A stretch of DNA of 64,000 bases, from contig NC_079482.1 in assembly GCF_026230105.1 (NCBI RefSeq), positions 12,338,001-12,402,000 on the forward strand. Reading direction: 5' to 3'. The DNA comes from Diorhabda sublineata (taxonomy: Eukaryota > Arthropoda > Insecta > Coleoptera > Chrysomelidae). Of the stretch, positions 12,370 to 24,842 are shown piece by piece; the first letter of the stretch is position 1; every line of letters begins with the position of its first letter. Both the position numbers and the translations under genes were made by a program. The notes below the pieces were generated by a model. The model ran no database searches, was not told where the DNA came from, and was given only the letters and a program-made list of their open reading frames with translations.

Positions 12370-14089
12370 AAACCTTAATGTGTTAAATATAAAGATTGAA
12401 ATTGCGTGAGATAGCTGATGCCGTGAAGATATTAGAAGGCAGTGTGTTGTTTACCATCTGTTTTTATTGATTAGTCACTCGACTTATTAAGTGATGTGAT
12501 AACTACTACTGTCACTAAAAAGGACTAGTGTTCCATGTCATGTCATGAACGTGGTTATCTTATTTTTTAGTGTACTGATGTTATATACTCTAACAAATAG
12601 CTTCAGCTTTCTTTTATATGTACTCACTATTATTATCAGCTGATTCTCAAAAAATAAAAAGGCCAATTTTATATACTATATACTAAAATCGAAGGTGGGT
12701 TGAGAGTTATTTGTAGCCATGTTCGTCAAATAAACTGTTTACCGGTATATCATTACACGGTATGTAATTCAATAGAAGGATAATTATCATTTTGTATAAA
12801 AAATCAACACTATAAAAAAACAAAATGCAGAAGGATTTCAATAAATGCATTCATGTAAAAATTGAATTACTACTAAAAATTTCTCATTTGATATGGGTAC
12901 TTCTGAGGATACCACTGTTTGAGATAGTTGAAAATCAAATGAATTGAAGTGACAGGAAAGTGAATTGAACATGTAAACTAAATGTCCTACAATGAAATAA
13001 ACTTACAGTATTTAAAGAATACTAGAAGTAATGAATACAGAACTACGAATATAGATGACTAATAAAAAAGATGAAATTGTTGACTTTGGTAACGGTATTT
13101 TAATGTTCAATGAATGCTAGAGATCGTAAGGTTATTTTTCTACTTTTGCGCGAGGTTAAAGAGCCTCACGCATCCAAATATCTTGTTTGCAGATTTCAAA
13201 TTTAACTTCTTATAGTAAATTGTTCATTCATACGAATTTTTGTAATCTCTTTCGTTTTTTCCACAACTTTTCTTTAGCTAGAACTGAACTAACTGCATCC
13301 GTACTTTTCATGTTCTACCTATTTTATTTAATTTATTCATTATTCGATAGTTTATTCTTAGTGGAAAACTTATTTTAATAATATTGTCTTTCACAAAATT
13401 TGGAAACGATTTTTTATTTTTTTTTTTCTATTAAAGTTTTATCAGTTTTTCAATCTATACGTGGAAAACATGCAGATACATTACTGTTGCCAGTCCTAAA
13501 ATCACAAAAGTAAGAAAGGCTTTTCAACTATAAAAAATTATTTGGGTCAGTGTTTTTAATCCTCTCACTTATTAATACGTACGCCTTTATGGTTTAACTA
13601 TTGTTCATGAAGAAAAATTTCCAATGCAAATTCTTAAATAATCAATTTCCTGTACATACAATATATTGATACGATTCATGTTCTGAATGACTGTTTTCAC
13701 CGATAATAATAATCAAAAAAGCCCATTTGCGTTCCCCTTGTAATTTTTCATTTATCGGTAAATGACATACTTATCATTTCTAGAAATGTGATAAGAATTC
13801 TACCTGGAATTGATAAATGTATCATCATTCAAGTAATTGCGATAGTCGTATAATTGGCTACTAATAGTAGGTACAGGTATATATGAGTTTTCGTTTGAAT
13901 TAGTATGACGTGCTATTCTTATATTTGAAAATTTAACTTTTATGTTCAAGGTTTGGAGTGAAAAAGGAATTCGTAATTAAATCTCCCATAAATAAAAAAA
14001 ATGGTCTCATCACATTACGCACAACGCAAATTTCTAATGGATTCATATAAACTTGTATTAAATGTTCTTCACATTAGACATCAAAAATA
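12370..14089. other. AT-rich intergenic DNA, nothing recognised
   Basis: I see no conserved coding sequence, no clear inverted or direct repeats and no RNA gene in this stretch. Confidence 0.45.
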
Positions 14090-15170
14090 ACCATAAAACT
14101 TCCCAGTGGCATCGACGAATGACAATTCATCTCCACAATTTCTTAACGTCATAAGCAAAAAACTTTCTCCACATGGTTTTTCAGATTCCATCTATTGCAA
14201 ACCCTCTTGTACTAACTGTTTTCTCAATGCCCACTATCCTCTTTCCATTTTTACACTTGTGTCATAATCCATCTCTTTGTGTGAAGATTCCAGTCAACCA
14301 TCAGAAATAAAATTTTTGAATCAAAACGGTCACAACAAAAACACAGAAACATTCAACTCTACCACCAATAAACAACTCTATTGATTTAAATAATTAATAA
14401 AAAATATCCCTGCCTCATATTTAATATGTGAATATGGCAAATTTGTAAGCTTCTCAATATTTACACAATCTTCAAACTCCAACAGAAACTCTTCCGCCTC
14501 AAATCTGATAAGGATTATATTTCCAACGAAAAGAATGAAGTATCTAAAATTCCTTCCTTGGATTGCTTTCCTTCGAAACCAATCAACTTATCTCCGCCAA
14601 GCAAAGGAACACTTGGTGTTTGTTAAAAATTCCAGTATTTTCTTCACCGTAATTGGGCAAAAAAACTTCCCTCAACAGTAACGCACCTACTACGCCCGCC
14701 TCAAAACCAAGAAGTGCCTTATATATCCCACCATGACATCGATCTCCTTGATTACCTCAAAGGCAGTAGTATCCTTTTTTTGTTTTTCGGCAAAATTACA
14801 AGGAGCAGACAGGTTCCTGCTTTGGAAACAACAGGAGGAGGTGTTTTGTTGCGTATAGTAAGCAAATTGAGACTACAAAATAGGCTCACTTTCTAAATTA
14901 ATGAACAAGTAATCGCTCACCTCCACCAAAAGTACTACTTCTTGGCTACATCATCATCGTAATATAGCCAAGGGCATCTGTCCGTGTTTCATCAGCTGCG
15001 GCAAAAAACGTTGAAGAATATTGAATAATATCCTCCTCGAAGAGCATGACGCTGGTCGACCATTTTGTCGATATCTAATCTCCGATGGCTCACAATTGTG
15101 AGAAGAAAAGCATAAACAATTCTGTTGAATCTCATCAGAACAATGTGATAATCTTTCGTTCAGATTCTCT
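14090..15170 (+). mobile_element. Penelope-like retroelement remnant
   Basis: A frame near 14185-14250 encodes DSIYCKPSCTNCFLNAHYP, the counterpart of the Penelope reverse-transcriptase block usually reading HSVYRKPTHTNRYLNA. The other Penelope fragment at 34.1 kb has the same block. The sequence after about 14330 is stop-rich and not securely assigned, so the right boundary is soft. Confidence 0.5.
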
Positions 15171-15454
15171 AATCCAAATTGAAAACAACATCAAGCAGCG
15201 TTGCATTTTATTTTATGTAAATATATTCCCGCCAGCATACTCCTAACACGCCACCAAGAGGTGAAAAAATTGTTCGATTGTCTAATCTTACCTTCCCGAA
15301 TAATACGTTTGGTATTTTCTAAATTCTTTCTAATTCTAGTTTCGTTAACTAATGGAGTTACTACCAAGTCAGTTATATTATTTAAGATTCCCACTATATT
15401 CACCTTTTGTATAAGACTACAACTAACTTATGGTACATTCCACTTAACGGTCGC

Positions 15455-15590
15455 AGCGTCTGAAATACTCTTTCGAGCGTTCCACATGACGACTATGATG
15501 TTGTAGTCGCGTCGAGTACGTTACTTATGAAGTAGTGATTAACGCTCACGACGACCCATGTCAAGAAGTGGGTCGAAGTGTCGAAGTGAG
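15455..15590 (+). repeat. Dispersed repeat, copy A
   Basis: About 130 bp is a diverged inverted copy of the segment at 28,060-28,200. The best-conserved part, near 15540-15565, contains AACGCTCACGACGACCCATG and is found reverse-complemented near 28,080-28,101. GC content exceeds the flanks. The element class is unknown. Confidence 0.55.
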
Positions 15591-16438
15591 CTTTAAGAAG
15601 AATTTTCAAAAATCAAAGCAACAAAGATTGCAATCCTGAGAATATCATTATTTAATACGATAAGGGATATTATAAGTCCTTTTGAACATTCTTGTGACTC
15701 ATAACTAAATATCTTTATGGTGTAACAAACATAGATTGCAGAAAGATTGCCTACGAAATGGCCAAGGATAATACTATTAGAATAGAATGAAATCATGTGT
15801 ATTTTTAATTTTTTGTAAGTAAATTAGGTGTTAAGTTATTTCCAATATATCAAACCGTTTTCAGATGTTTTTATTTCAAAAATGTGGCAGATATACCAAT
15901 AATAAAGATCAGTGGTTCACTGCAGGACAGTTTACCCTACTTAGAACTAGAGCGTAGTTAATAATAATTCTTAAAAAAGTGAACTATCACATTTCACATT
16001 AACAGGCGTACTGATTTATACATTATCTCAAGATTAAGTTTATCATTTATTGATTAGCAAATATATAACTGATTACACTCATTGATATTTCTTAGAACAA
16101 CTATGTAATATGTTTTAATACGACTTGGAAAAATAATAATCGTCAAAAATAGTCGTTATTCTCAGTATTGCATAGATATAGTAGTTGACTTTTAGTGATT
16201 CAATGATAAATTGATAGACTTCTTCGAAAGCATATATAATAAAACAGTTTTTTTAATAAACACTGTTTGTTACGCTACGTATATTTAAAAAATGATCCAC
16301 ATTATCTGCTATAACCTTCAAACAAGTTAAATGCCATGTAAATTCCAATATTTTTAGTGGTGAATGTTCAACAAATGTATCTGTTCTTATTAATATTTGG
16401 AAATTAAAAACTGTAATAGGTAAATTTCTTAAATTGGG

Positions 16439-16440
<2 letters not shown>

Positions 16441-16511
<71 letters not shown>
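16441..16511. repeat. (AT)n microsatellite
   Basis: Pure alternating AT for about 71 bp. The long run of Ile-Tyr codons in an antisense open frame here is produced by this array and is not a gene. Confidence 0.97.
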
Positions 16512-16512
<1 letters not shown>

Positions 16513-16632
16513 CCACCGCACATCTCAATTAATTATTTCCCATACGATGATTACATAAGTATTCGAAAGCTCGGAAAATTAAAGTTAGTCTACTTTGGTG
16601 TTTCATTGGCACGTTATTTTTTAGACCTTTTG

Positions 16633-16956
16633 ATATGTTTATTTTCTAAATGTTCTTGATTTTAGGTCTCTTCTGTTTTAAAATTAGTTTATTTTAATAA
16701 TTTTCTAAAGAAAGATAAAATTGATGTTTCGAATTTTCTTCAAGTCTTTATCAAAATATGATATTGGCACTGACACGTATTTATTTTAATCAATCATTAT
16801 CTATTAATCAATAGATCACCTAAATCATGATGCAAATTGTTAGTGTAAATATCAAATTTTAATAAAGACGATAAACGAGAAAAAAAATTATTAACAAAAC
16901 TAATTTTGAAACAGATGGAACCTAAAATCAAGAATATTTAGAAGCATAAACATATC
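16633..16956. repeat. Long imperfect palindrome of a dispersed repeat family
   Basis: Two arms of about 120 bp (16633 rightward; 16956 leftward) are inverted imperfect copies. Each runs through ATATGTTTAT, then TTCTTGATTTTAGG, AAAATTAGTTT and a TAATAATTTT tract. The left arm also carries a GTTTCGAA and GTCTTTATCA block near 16718-16752. Related blocks recur near 35.5, 39.1 and 47.5 kb. The arrangement suggests a head-to-head insertion or a MITE-like element with long inverted ends. Confidence 0.65.
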
Positions 16957-16961
16957 TAAGA

Positions 16962-16965
<4 letters not shown>

Positions 16966-17003
<38 letters not shown>
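16966..17003. repeat. (AT)n microsatellite
   Basis: Alternating TA for about 38 bp, directly beside the palindromic repeat ending at 16956. Confidence 0.95.
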
Positions 17004-17006
<3 letters not shown>

Positions 17007-17569
17007 ACTCTGGCTCCCACTTTGGAGCCATTATCATTTCGTTCATTGATAAGAAGTGATTCCGATTCCGTGATAAAGATTCATCCTTTTTTTGGTTGAT
17101 GCCCAGGCCTCAATCTTCCTACTCCTTAAAATTTTACCGAGAAAATGAAAAGATGAAACAAAAAAATATAAAATAATCAAAATAGGAAATAAAAATAATA
17201 TGCTTACCATCAAGAATATTGTTGATACTAACACAAATTATTTTTATTTTCTATTTCAATCATTTTATATTTTTCTGTTTAAGCTTTTCATTTGCTTTTT
17301 TTAGATAAGAATTGAACATTTTCCATTCATTTTTTGGTGAAGGGAAAACTTTCCACGAACCAGTAACGTCACAAAGTCGTAAATATTGGGGCATTCGCAT
17401 TATTTGCTTGGCTTTAGCTTGGTTAGTGATTTTTAAATATGCATGAGTTTTTTTTAAATGTAGTTCATTTCATATTTCATAATCCTTCTACGTTGGTACT
17501 TAAAGTCCAAACAAAGTTGTTTTTGAATATATGAAAATCTTATGCTCAATAAAGATTACTGTATGAAGC

Positions 17570-17790
17570 GGCGAAAAGCTTGCATGACTTAGTCAGAACA
17601 AATGACTACAATCAAGCAGTGATTACCTGTTTCGCTATGACAATATGGCAGGGCATTTATCGAACCTTGCGCAAGAATATTTAACAAAGAAGCAAGTCGT
17701 AGAGTATCGCCAGCCTCTATACAGAGACGACGTAGCTACCTGCAGCTTTTGGCTCTTTCCAAAATTGAAATGATAGGTAAGTTGGTGGTA
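17570..17790 (+). mobile_element. 3' fragment of a mariner-type transposase
   Basis: Frames near 17640-17775 encode NLAQEYLTKKQVVEYRQPLYRDDVATCSFWLFPKLKM in pieces. This corresponds to the C-terminal part of mariner transposases, where the usual text is PPYSPDLAPCDFWLFPKLK. The catalytic Asp region is altered and no open frame spans it, so it is a decayed fragment. Confidence 0.55.
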
Positions 17791-18598
17791 ATGCTATAAT
17801 ATAAATGCATGGAAGGCAATTAGGACTGCTTAATTTGAACTTTCGAAATAAAAGTACTGTTACGAACAAGTTCACGAAATGGGTCCTTACACTGGAGCTG
17901 TCCGGCTATTATGAAATTCTAAAATTGTGCGAAGGCGGCAACCTTTGATGAACGATTGATTTACCAGGAATTCTAAAATTCGGCCTTTGATATTTGCTTT
18001 TTATATAAACTTTAATTATAGCAGACGGTTTATTTACATTGTTTTTTTAGAATAATTTCTAGGAAGGTGTATCATTTATTTTTTAGAAGTTTTTAGAATT
18101 CTTTTATGATATATATAAGGAGTTTATGTAGCGCAGTTGGGTGCATTGTATAATAAATAGTTGTAGTGAATAGACCGAAATAGAAAGTAGTCGAAGAATT
18201 AAAAAAAATTATTTAAGTTAGTTAAGTGATTGGTTTAGTATAGTGTATAGTATTTAAATAAATTAAAAACGTAAGAGACAGTGTCTATTAATTCATTCAA
18301 CGAATAGAAATCGTATAAATAAATAAGAAAAACATTATAGTAAAACTCCATTATACCAATTATAAATAATTTATAGAAAACGCTTAAATCAATAGTACAC
18401 TATTATACACCAATTAATCGGCAATTTACTACTATTTCTACATCAGATACAATATCAGAAGTTGTAAGAGACTAGCTTCATTATCCACTCGAAAATTGAA
18501 TCAATGTATAGGGTGAAGCATAAATCTTTTATTTTCATTCAACTTAATTAACTCATGATGTTAATCTTATGTCACCAGAAATGAAACTAGGTTTACAG

Positions 18599-18604
18599 TT
18601 TATT
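18599..18604 (-). promoter_or_regulatory. IFT56 polyadenylation signal
   Basis: A canonical AATAAA on the minus strand shortly after the IFT56 stop codon. No closer alternative was seen. Confidence 0.65.
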
Positions 18605-18647
18605 ATTGACATTTCATAAATCTATTATAATAGTAATCATGTTAAAA

Positions 18648-18788
18648 TTAGGAAACATTTAAACGTTGTTCTTTGGCCCATCTTCTTATGACGCTAGCAA
18701 TTTGATCCGCTTGACTTGATGTCGAGCTTCGAAGAAGTTGCAAAATGTCCCCCAACATATCTACTGGAAATTTCTGTACTATAACGCC
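18648..18788 (-). other. IFT56: IFT56 terminal exon (exon 10)
   Basis: The exon follows an AG at 18790-18789, encodes 46 residues including DMLGDILQLLRSS and VIRRWAKEQRLNVS, and stops at 18650-18648. It is 5.1 kb from exon 9 and is easily missed because it is short. On the minus strand an AATAAA (18604-18599) lies 43 nt after the stop. Confidence 0.9.
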
Positions 18789-21700
18789 CTATTAATAATA
18801 AAACAAATAATTTAGAGCATGATTTTCAAACTAATTAATATACGATAATTAGCTATTTATGAAATTATGATTTCATCCTTTTCCTACTAATTCGACCATA
18901 TTTTCAATGACAATCTGTGAACCTCATTATAAGCTTGTGATATATCATTTAAAACGTCTCTTTTTCCTCTACAATATGTTAGTTTATTATATTATTATAT
19001 AAAATTTTAACTTATCTTGTGTTTCGACGTAAAAACAATAACAGCGTTTAGGTGAGGTAATAAATCAAAGAACCTCCGAATTTTAGCAGCAAGTCGGATT
19101 GAGATGGTTTCTTTTTCAATGACTTAAAAATTATTTGAAATAAATATATCAACAGTCGTTGGCCAAATATTAGACGCAATGCATTTTTAATAAATTTTAT
19201 TTTGATAGGTCGCCCGGTAATGAGAGTTGCTTACAAAAATTTTTATTGTTGCAAGGTATAGCTTGGAAAATTACGGATAGAGCCAAAGAAATAAACTCAA
19301 TTTATGGATATATATTAGTTAGGTTAGACAAATATTTAATAATTTATAATATCATTTGTGATTACATTGACATCCATAATAATGATGCTCCCACAATTTA
19401 AAATAAAAAACAATTCTTCCAACAACAAGCGTTGACTACATTTCTGGCAGGTCTCAGGGATCCCTTAGGCTGCACAATTAGAGCTATGCGACCCCCTTTC
19501 CTAGCTTCTGTTATGCAGTAAATTCAAGAAGAAATTAACATTTATTATTTACAAAAATGTGGAAATTCTCAACAAAAAATATTTAATAAAAAACCCCAAT
19601 TCAATCCAAGACATCAGCCACATAATTCTCAACCTTCTTCTACATCATTTCAACCTTCTTTTATGCCACAATAGCAAACTTGAGCGCAATCCATTTCCTC
19701 AAGGTCCAATCAATTTAAATCATTACCCCCTCATAATTTTTCCCAAACCAACAAGTTTTTTGTAAACCTCAAAGACCACATAACGTCTACACGCTCCAAT
19801 CAAGACAATTGCAAGCGAATAGAAACTCAAATCTTCCTAAGCCAACCCCTTTATTTAACCGTCAAATTTCCACAAATAATTCTAATAACTAAAATCCTTG
19901 AAAAAACTGGTCATCGAAAGAACTTTTTATATGTGAACAAAATGATCAAGAATTCAAATTAACATGATGCTTAAACATTATAATAAAAATCAAATATTAT
20001 ATATTGAAGAAAAAAAATTATTGAAATAATATATCATTGTAATTTATGCTTATCTTGAACAATTTATTCATCACCACCTTTATTGAATTCTTAGAAAGAA
20101 CTCAAGCACAATATACCCTATTCACCCTATCTGACAATCGGAACACAACTTTTCCTGTATACTAATACAGCATGCAGTATGTTAGACGCCATTTATTTGT
20201 GTCAGGAAGTCGACCTCCAGTTCCATAGCAACTCTTCAGACAATTCAGAATAACAACTTCTACAACCTTTAAGTTATGAAGAAATTACTTCTCATACTAC
20301 GCACTTTTGGACAACCCCTATATACATTTTAATTACATTAGGCATCATGGCAACAATATACAAGTCAAGACATATAATCAGAAAATTATCAATAAGTATA
20401 AGTATTGTAGGAAGTCGAAGTAGAAATCAAAGTAAAGTTAAAGTCTTTAAAAGTGAATTTGATATAGAGCTCGCAGTTTGGAATTTGGGGAGAAAAACAT
20501 GTTGACCTCTGGAGGTCGGTAAGATATTGTAATTTAATAAGAAACTGATACATTATTATCATTTTCAGTTAAATAAAGTGAAGAAGCATGGAAATTTATA
20601 TATTTTTTCTCTATTTTCGACAGGTCTAATTCAGTGACAAATACATATTCGAAATTTTGCAAATTTTGTACTGTCTTTCCAACAATTCAACATCCACCAA
20701 AGTAATGATTTGGTCAGTCATCAGCGACAAGGGCACTTGACTTCTGTAAAAGGAATAATGAGGAAAGATTAGTACAAAGAAGTATTACAAAATCGGTTGA
20801 TTCCGCAGCTCAGAGAATGGTTTCTCACTTTCATGTGAGATCGAGCTCCCTGCCACACAGTCTGCTAAAGATTTTTTGACAGAAAAAACCAAAGGCATTT
20901 TCTAGAAAAAGTTATTCATGTGTGGAATCACCATTCTTAAATGAGGGGGACAGTACAATGTTGCATTGATTGCATGCCATACAGAATTAAAGCTTTAATA
21001 GTGGCTATAGGTGGCTAAACTAAATATTAACTTTTACTTACATTATTTTCACTTTTATTTAAAAGTTAATAAACATATAATTTTCTGAATTTATGATGTT
21101 TTATTTATGTTGAATTAATGGTTAATTGATTGGATTATATAAGAATAAGAAACAAATCAATTTAAAACGGTACAATATCACTTGGTAATTAATATTTTAC
21201 ATGATATTTTGCAGTGCGTCTAATAATTTGCATAGGGACTGTACTTTGTATCATGTTTTGCGGACAAATTACAATCACGTACTAGAAAATGAATTTTCAA
21301 GTACTTATACATATATAATAGTTTAAAAAACTAAAAAAAATCAAACACTTTTAATAAGGATAGATAAAAGCGTGGGGTACTTGCTGTCCATTGGTGTAAA
21401 TATTTTAGGTTGCTAGATACCGATATAAGCAGACATTTTGAAACTAACTTAAAAAGTTTTTTCAGGAAAATGATACATTTTATTAATCACTATACCCTTA
21501 TTTGAAATGGTAAAAAACTTATTTTCTAATTTTTAGTTTCGATTGCTATCAAAGCGTTTGTTAGTTTTTTGAAACATTATATATTTTTATTCAAAGTCGT
21601 CATCTTATCCAAGAAGTGAATAATTTGTGCAATCGCTACCATCCTTTGAAAAATTAAGTGATTCTTAACCTTCTTTTCTAAAAATAACACGTTTTTCTTT

Positions 21701-22190
21701 GATTATGAAATCAAGCACTGCATATGAACATGCGCTTGGTAGTTTAGTTGTCACAAAGCATTACCAGAGATTGGATACCAAATAGCTAAGCCTTGTGAAT
21801 CTGATCAGGAACATGGCACATTTGTGAAATTATTGTATTGTCATCGGTACTTAATAAATGTGCAAAATTTTTTAATAAATCCGACGGTTTGAATTGCTTC
21901 AAAACCGAATTCAAAGATTTCCTTACATACATACCAAGCTAATCAGTTCTGATAAAGTGTACGAAATTTGTCCATCGCCTATCTTCAGTTTAGTATTTTT
22001 ACTTTTTAAACCTTTATTACATAGTTATTTCCATCTTTCATCAATATCCAGAAGTATCTTGACGCCATATGTTCAATTTTTTGGATATGAAGACAAGGGT
22101 TGGTGAAATGTCCATCAAGATCAGATATCTTTTTTGTCAAGACCCGAAGATGATTGTGTACAAAGCTCAATTTATATGATTTAAAAGTAC

Positions 22191-22268
<78 letters not shown>

Positions 22269-24385
22269 GTGTATGCTTTAAGATTAGGATTCTGCTAAAA
22301 TGTGCGAGATAATTATCTATTTGTACTTCATTGAAATTCATATTTTTTCTTGATTATTATATTATGAACAACTAAATTAGACCAGATATGTTATTTTCCA
22401 AAGAGCTTGAGTACGATAACATTTCAATAGATTATCATAGGCCCATAATTCCCAGTTTCAAAATAGAGGGTGTTCTAAATTGGTATGTTTCTATTGAAAA
22501 CTAGAGAAAGTAGGAAAAACGTAGTTAAGATGTTCGACTTTTTTCTGTCCTTTCTATTCTTGAGTTATCGTTCCGTTAGTGAGTAATAACGTGTTTTGTG
22601 GCGTGTTTGGTTAGGTACCTAGTTGTTTTTATTCTTTTGATTGTGTCCAATAGATAGGGTATCAGATAAGTATGGAGTGGATGAAAAAAATAGTAACCGA
22701 CGAGATTGAGCTGTATAGAGAGAGGCCTTCTTTATGAAAAATAAAGGATGAAACGTACTTAAACAAGCGTACAATGACATTTTAAGCTATTTGAGAAGTA
22801 AATTTTTCCAAGGTGTTTTTTCACCCATTTTGTTCTGTTTTTCTTTATTCATTTCAAGTATTTCTACCATGCAACCCAGTAGTTCTACTCTTTTTTTCTT
22901 CTCCATTTTCAAGATTTTCACACGACTGTCATTACGATCTGTCCTTCCGCCCACCAGGATTTTAAACAACTAGGTATAAAATATCTGATCGGCCGTCCAG
23001 ACCTCTCAAAATCCGACAGATTATTCCATTAACTAACGTATTGCTCATCCTGCACATTAGATATGGCAGTCCGAAGTACGATTAGATGTTTATGTTAGTG
23101 GGTAATGACGGTTTTGATCAGTGACAGATCATATCTGTAAGATGGTATGACAACTTTGAAATACCTTTTGATGTATAGAATGGCAAATTTCAGAGCTCAC
23201 TAAAGACGTGTATCGCAAATATTTTTTATTCATTTTTTTGCTTTTCTCAATTCTCATTTGCCATCAACAACGTATTATATATCTATTCCTATTCGTTGGA
23301 GCTACGATACGATTGAATCGCACGTCCAGCTAAATAGACATATCAAGTCATTCATAAATACAAAAAATAGCGATCCGTTATGATACTCATGTTTTATATT
23401 ATATAATATATTATAATATGATATATATGATATATAATATAACCTTGATCTCGAACAATTTCACTTGACAACGACGCTTACAAAATAAGTAATGAATCTA
23501 GCGTACGTTTTGTCTAGCTGGAGCACGCAACGATGTACAATTTAGTATTACACTGTTCCAATAGAGTACTTGCATGGTTTGGGAAAAAATAGGTTTTGGA
23601 TAGTTTATATAGAGCATATTTTTTAATTTTTTTATCAATATTTATAGAAAAAAAAATTATTAAAAATTCAAAAATTTTGTAGGTAGTTCAAATATTTCAG
23701 TAAGGCCGCCATATTGCGTCACGTCCTAGGTATAAAATAAACTCTGAACGTATAATACAAAGTAAATACGACAGGTATTGTCTCGGTTATTCTAAAATAA
23801 GCTTAAAATATATCAATAATTTGATTGAAACATTATGTGTGGAACTGACTATCCGTCATTGAGTGATAATTTACTTGATAACAATGATTTTTCTTACTTG
23901 AAAGACTCCAACAATAGCACCCCGTTTTCCTTCCCAAAATTCCGGATTGGGTTCAATTTTGTCGAGCATATCAAACGCTTTGGCCGCATACCAAAATTCT
24001 CCCATTCTATAACAATCGTTCGCTATAACTAGCAGCAGATTGAAACTTTCCGCACCGTTCACCAAATTACTATATAGTTCCCAAGCTTGTTGAGGTTTAT
24101 GGTTCATAATGTAACATCGGGTCAAATTGGAAATGTAAACATAATCACTTTTTATTCGAACATCATTAATTAATAGAAATATCTCTTCGGCTTCTTTGAA
24201 TTGGTTACATGCCACTTTTGCTTGACCAAAGTTAAAATTAAAAGTATCATCTGAAAGAAATATTAGTAGTTGTTGATCGTTCTCTCTGGTATAACGTTTT
24301 CAATTGTGGTTTGTGATATTTATTCCAAGTAAGTATCAACTTGGAATAAAATACTCAATTTTTGATAACAATGTCATAGTAAAAG

Positions 24386-24433
<48 letters not shown>

Positions 24434-24774
24434 TTTAATTCGGCATACTCCAATTCATCTAAAATTGCTGCATTTATTCCATACCCTTTATCTACACCAA
24501 CGCCATTCTGGAAGATTTGAACAGTTATCTATCGTATACAACGGTACACTTCCATTTTTTCTCCCATATAAAATACTCCTTACCTATACCCTCAATAACT
24601 TGATTCAAAATATCTGAATCTACTTTTGGGGGTAACAATTAAATTATAAAAATTATTTAAATTTGTTATTTGAAATTTCATATTTTTTTCACATCTCAAC
24701 GGAAAGAATGGAAAAGTTTTTTTTTCAATAAAAACCTATACATTTGGTTTAGAAAAGTGTTTGAACTATAACAA

Positions 24775-24842
<68 letters not shown>

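Noticed and set aside
16253..16528. Ile-Tyr-rich open frames, also at 22006, 54353 and 56889
   Set aside because: Produced by translation of (AT)n arrays.
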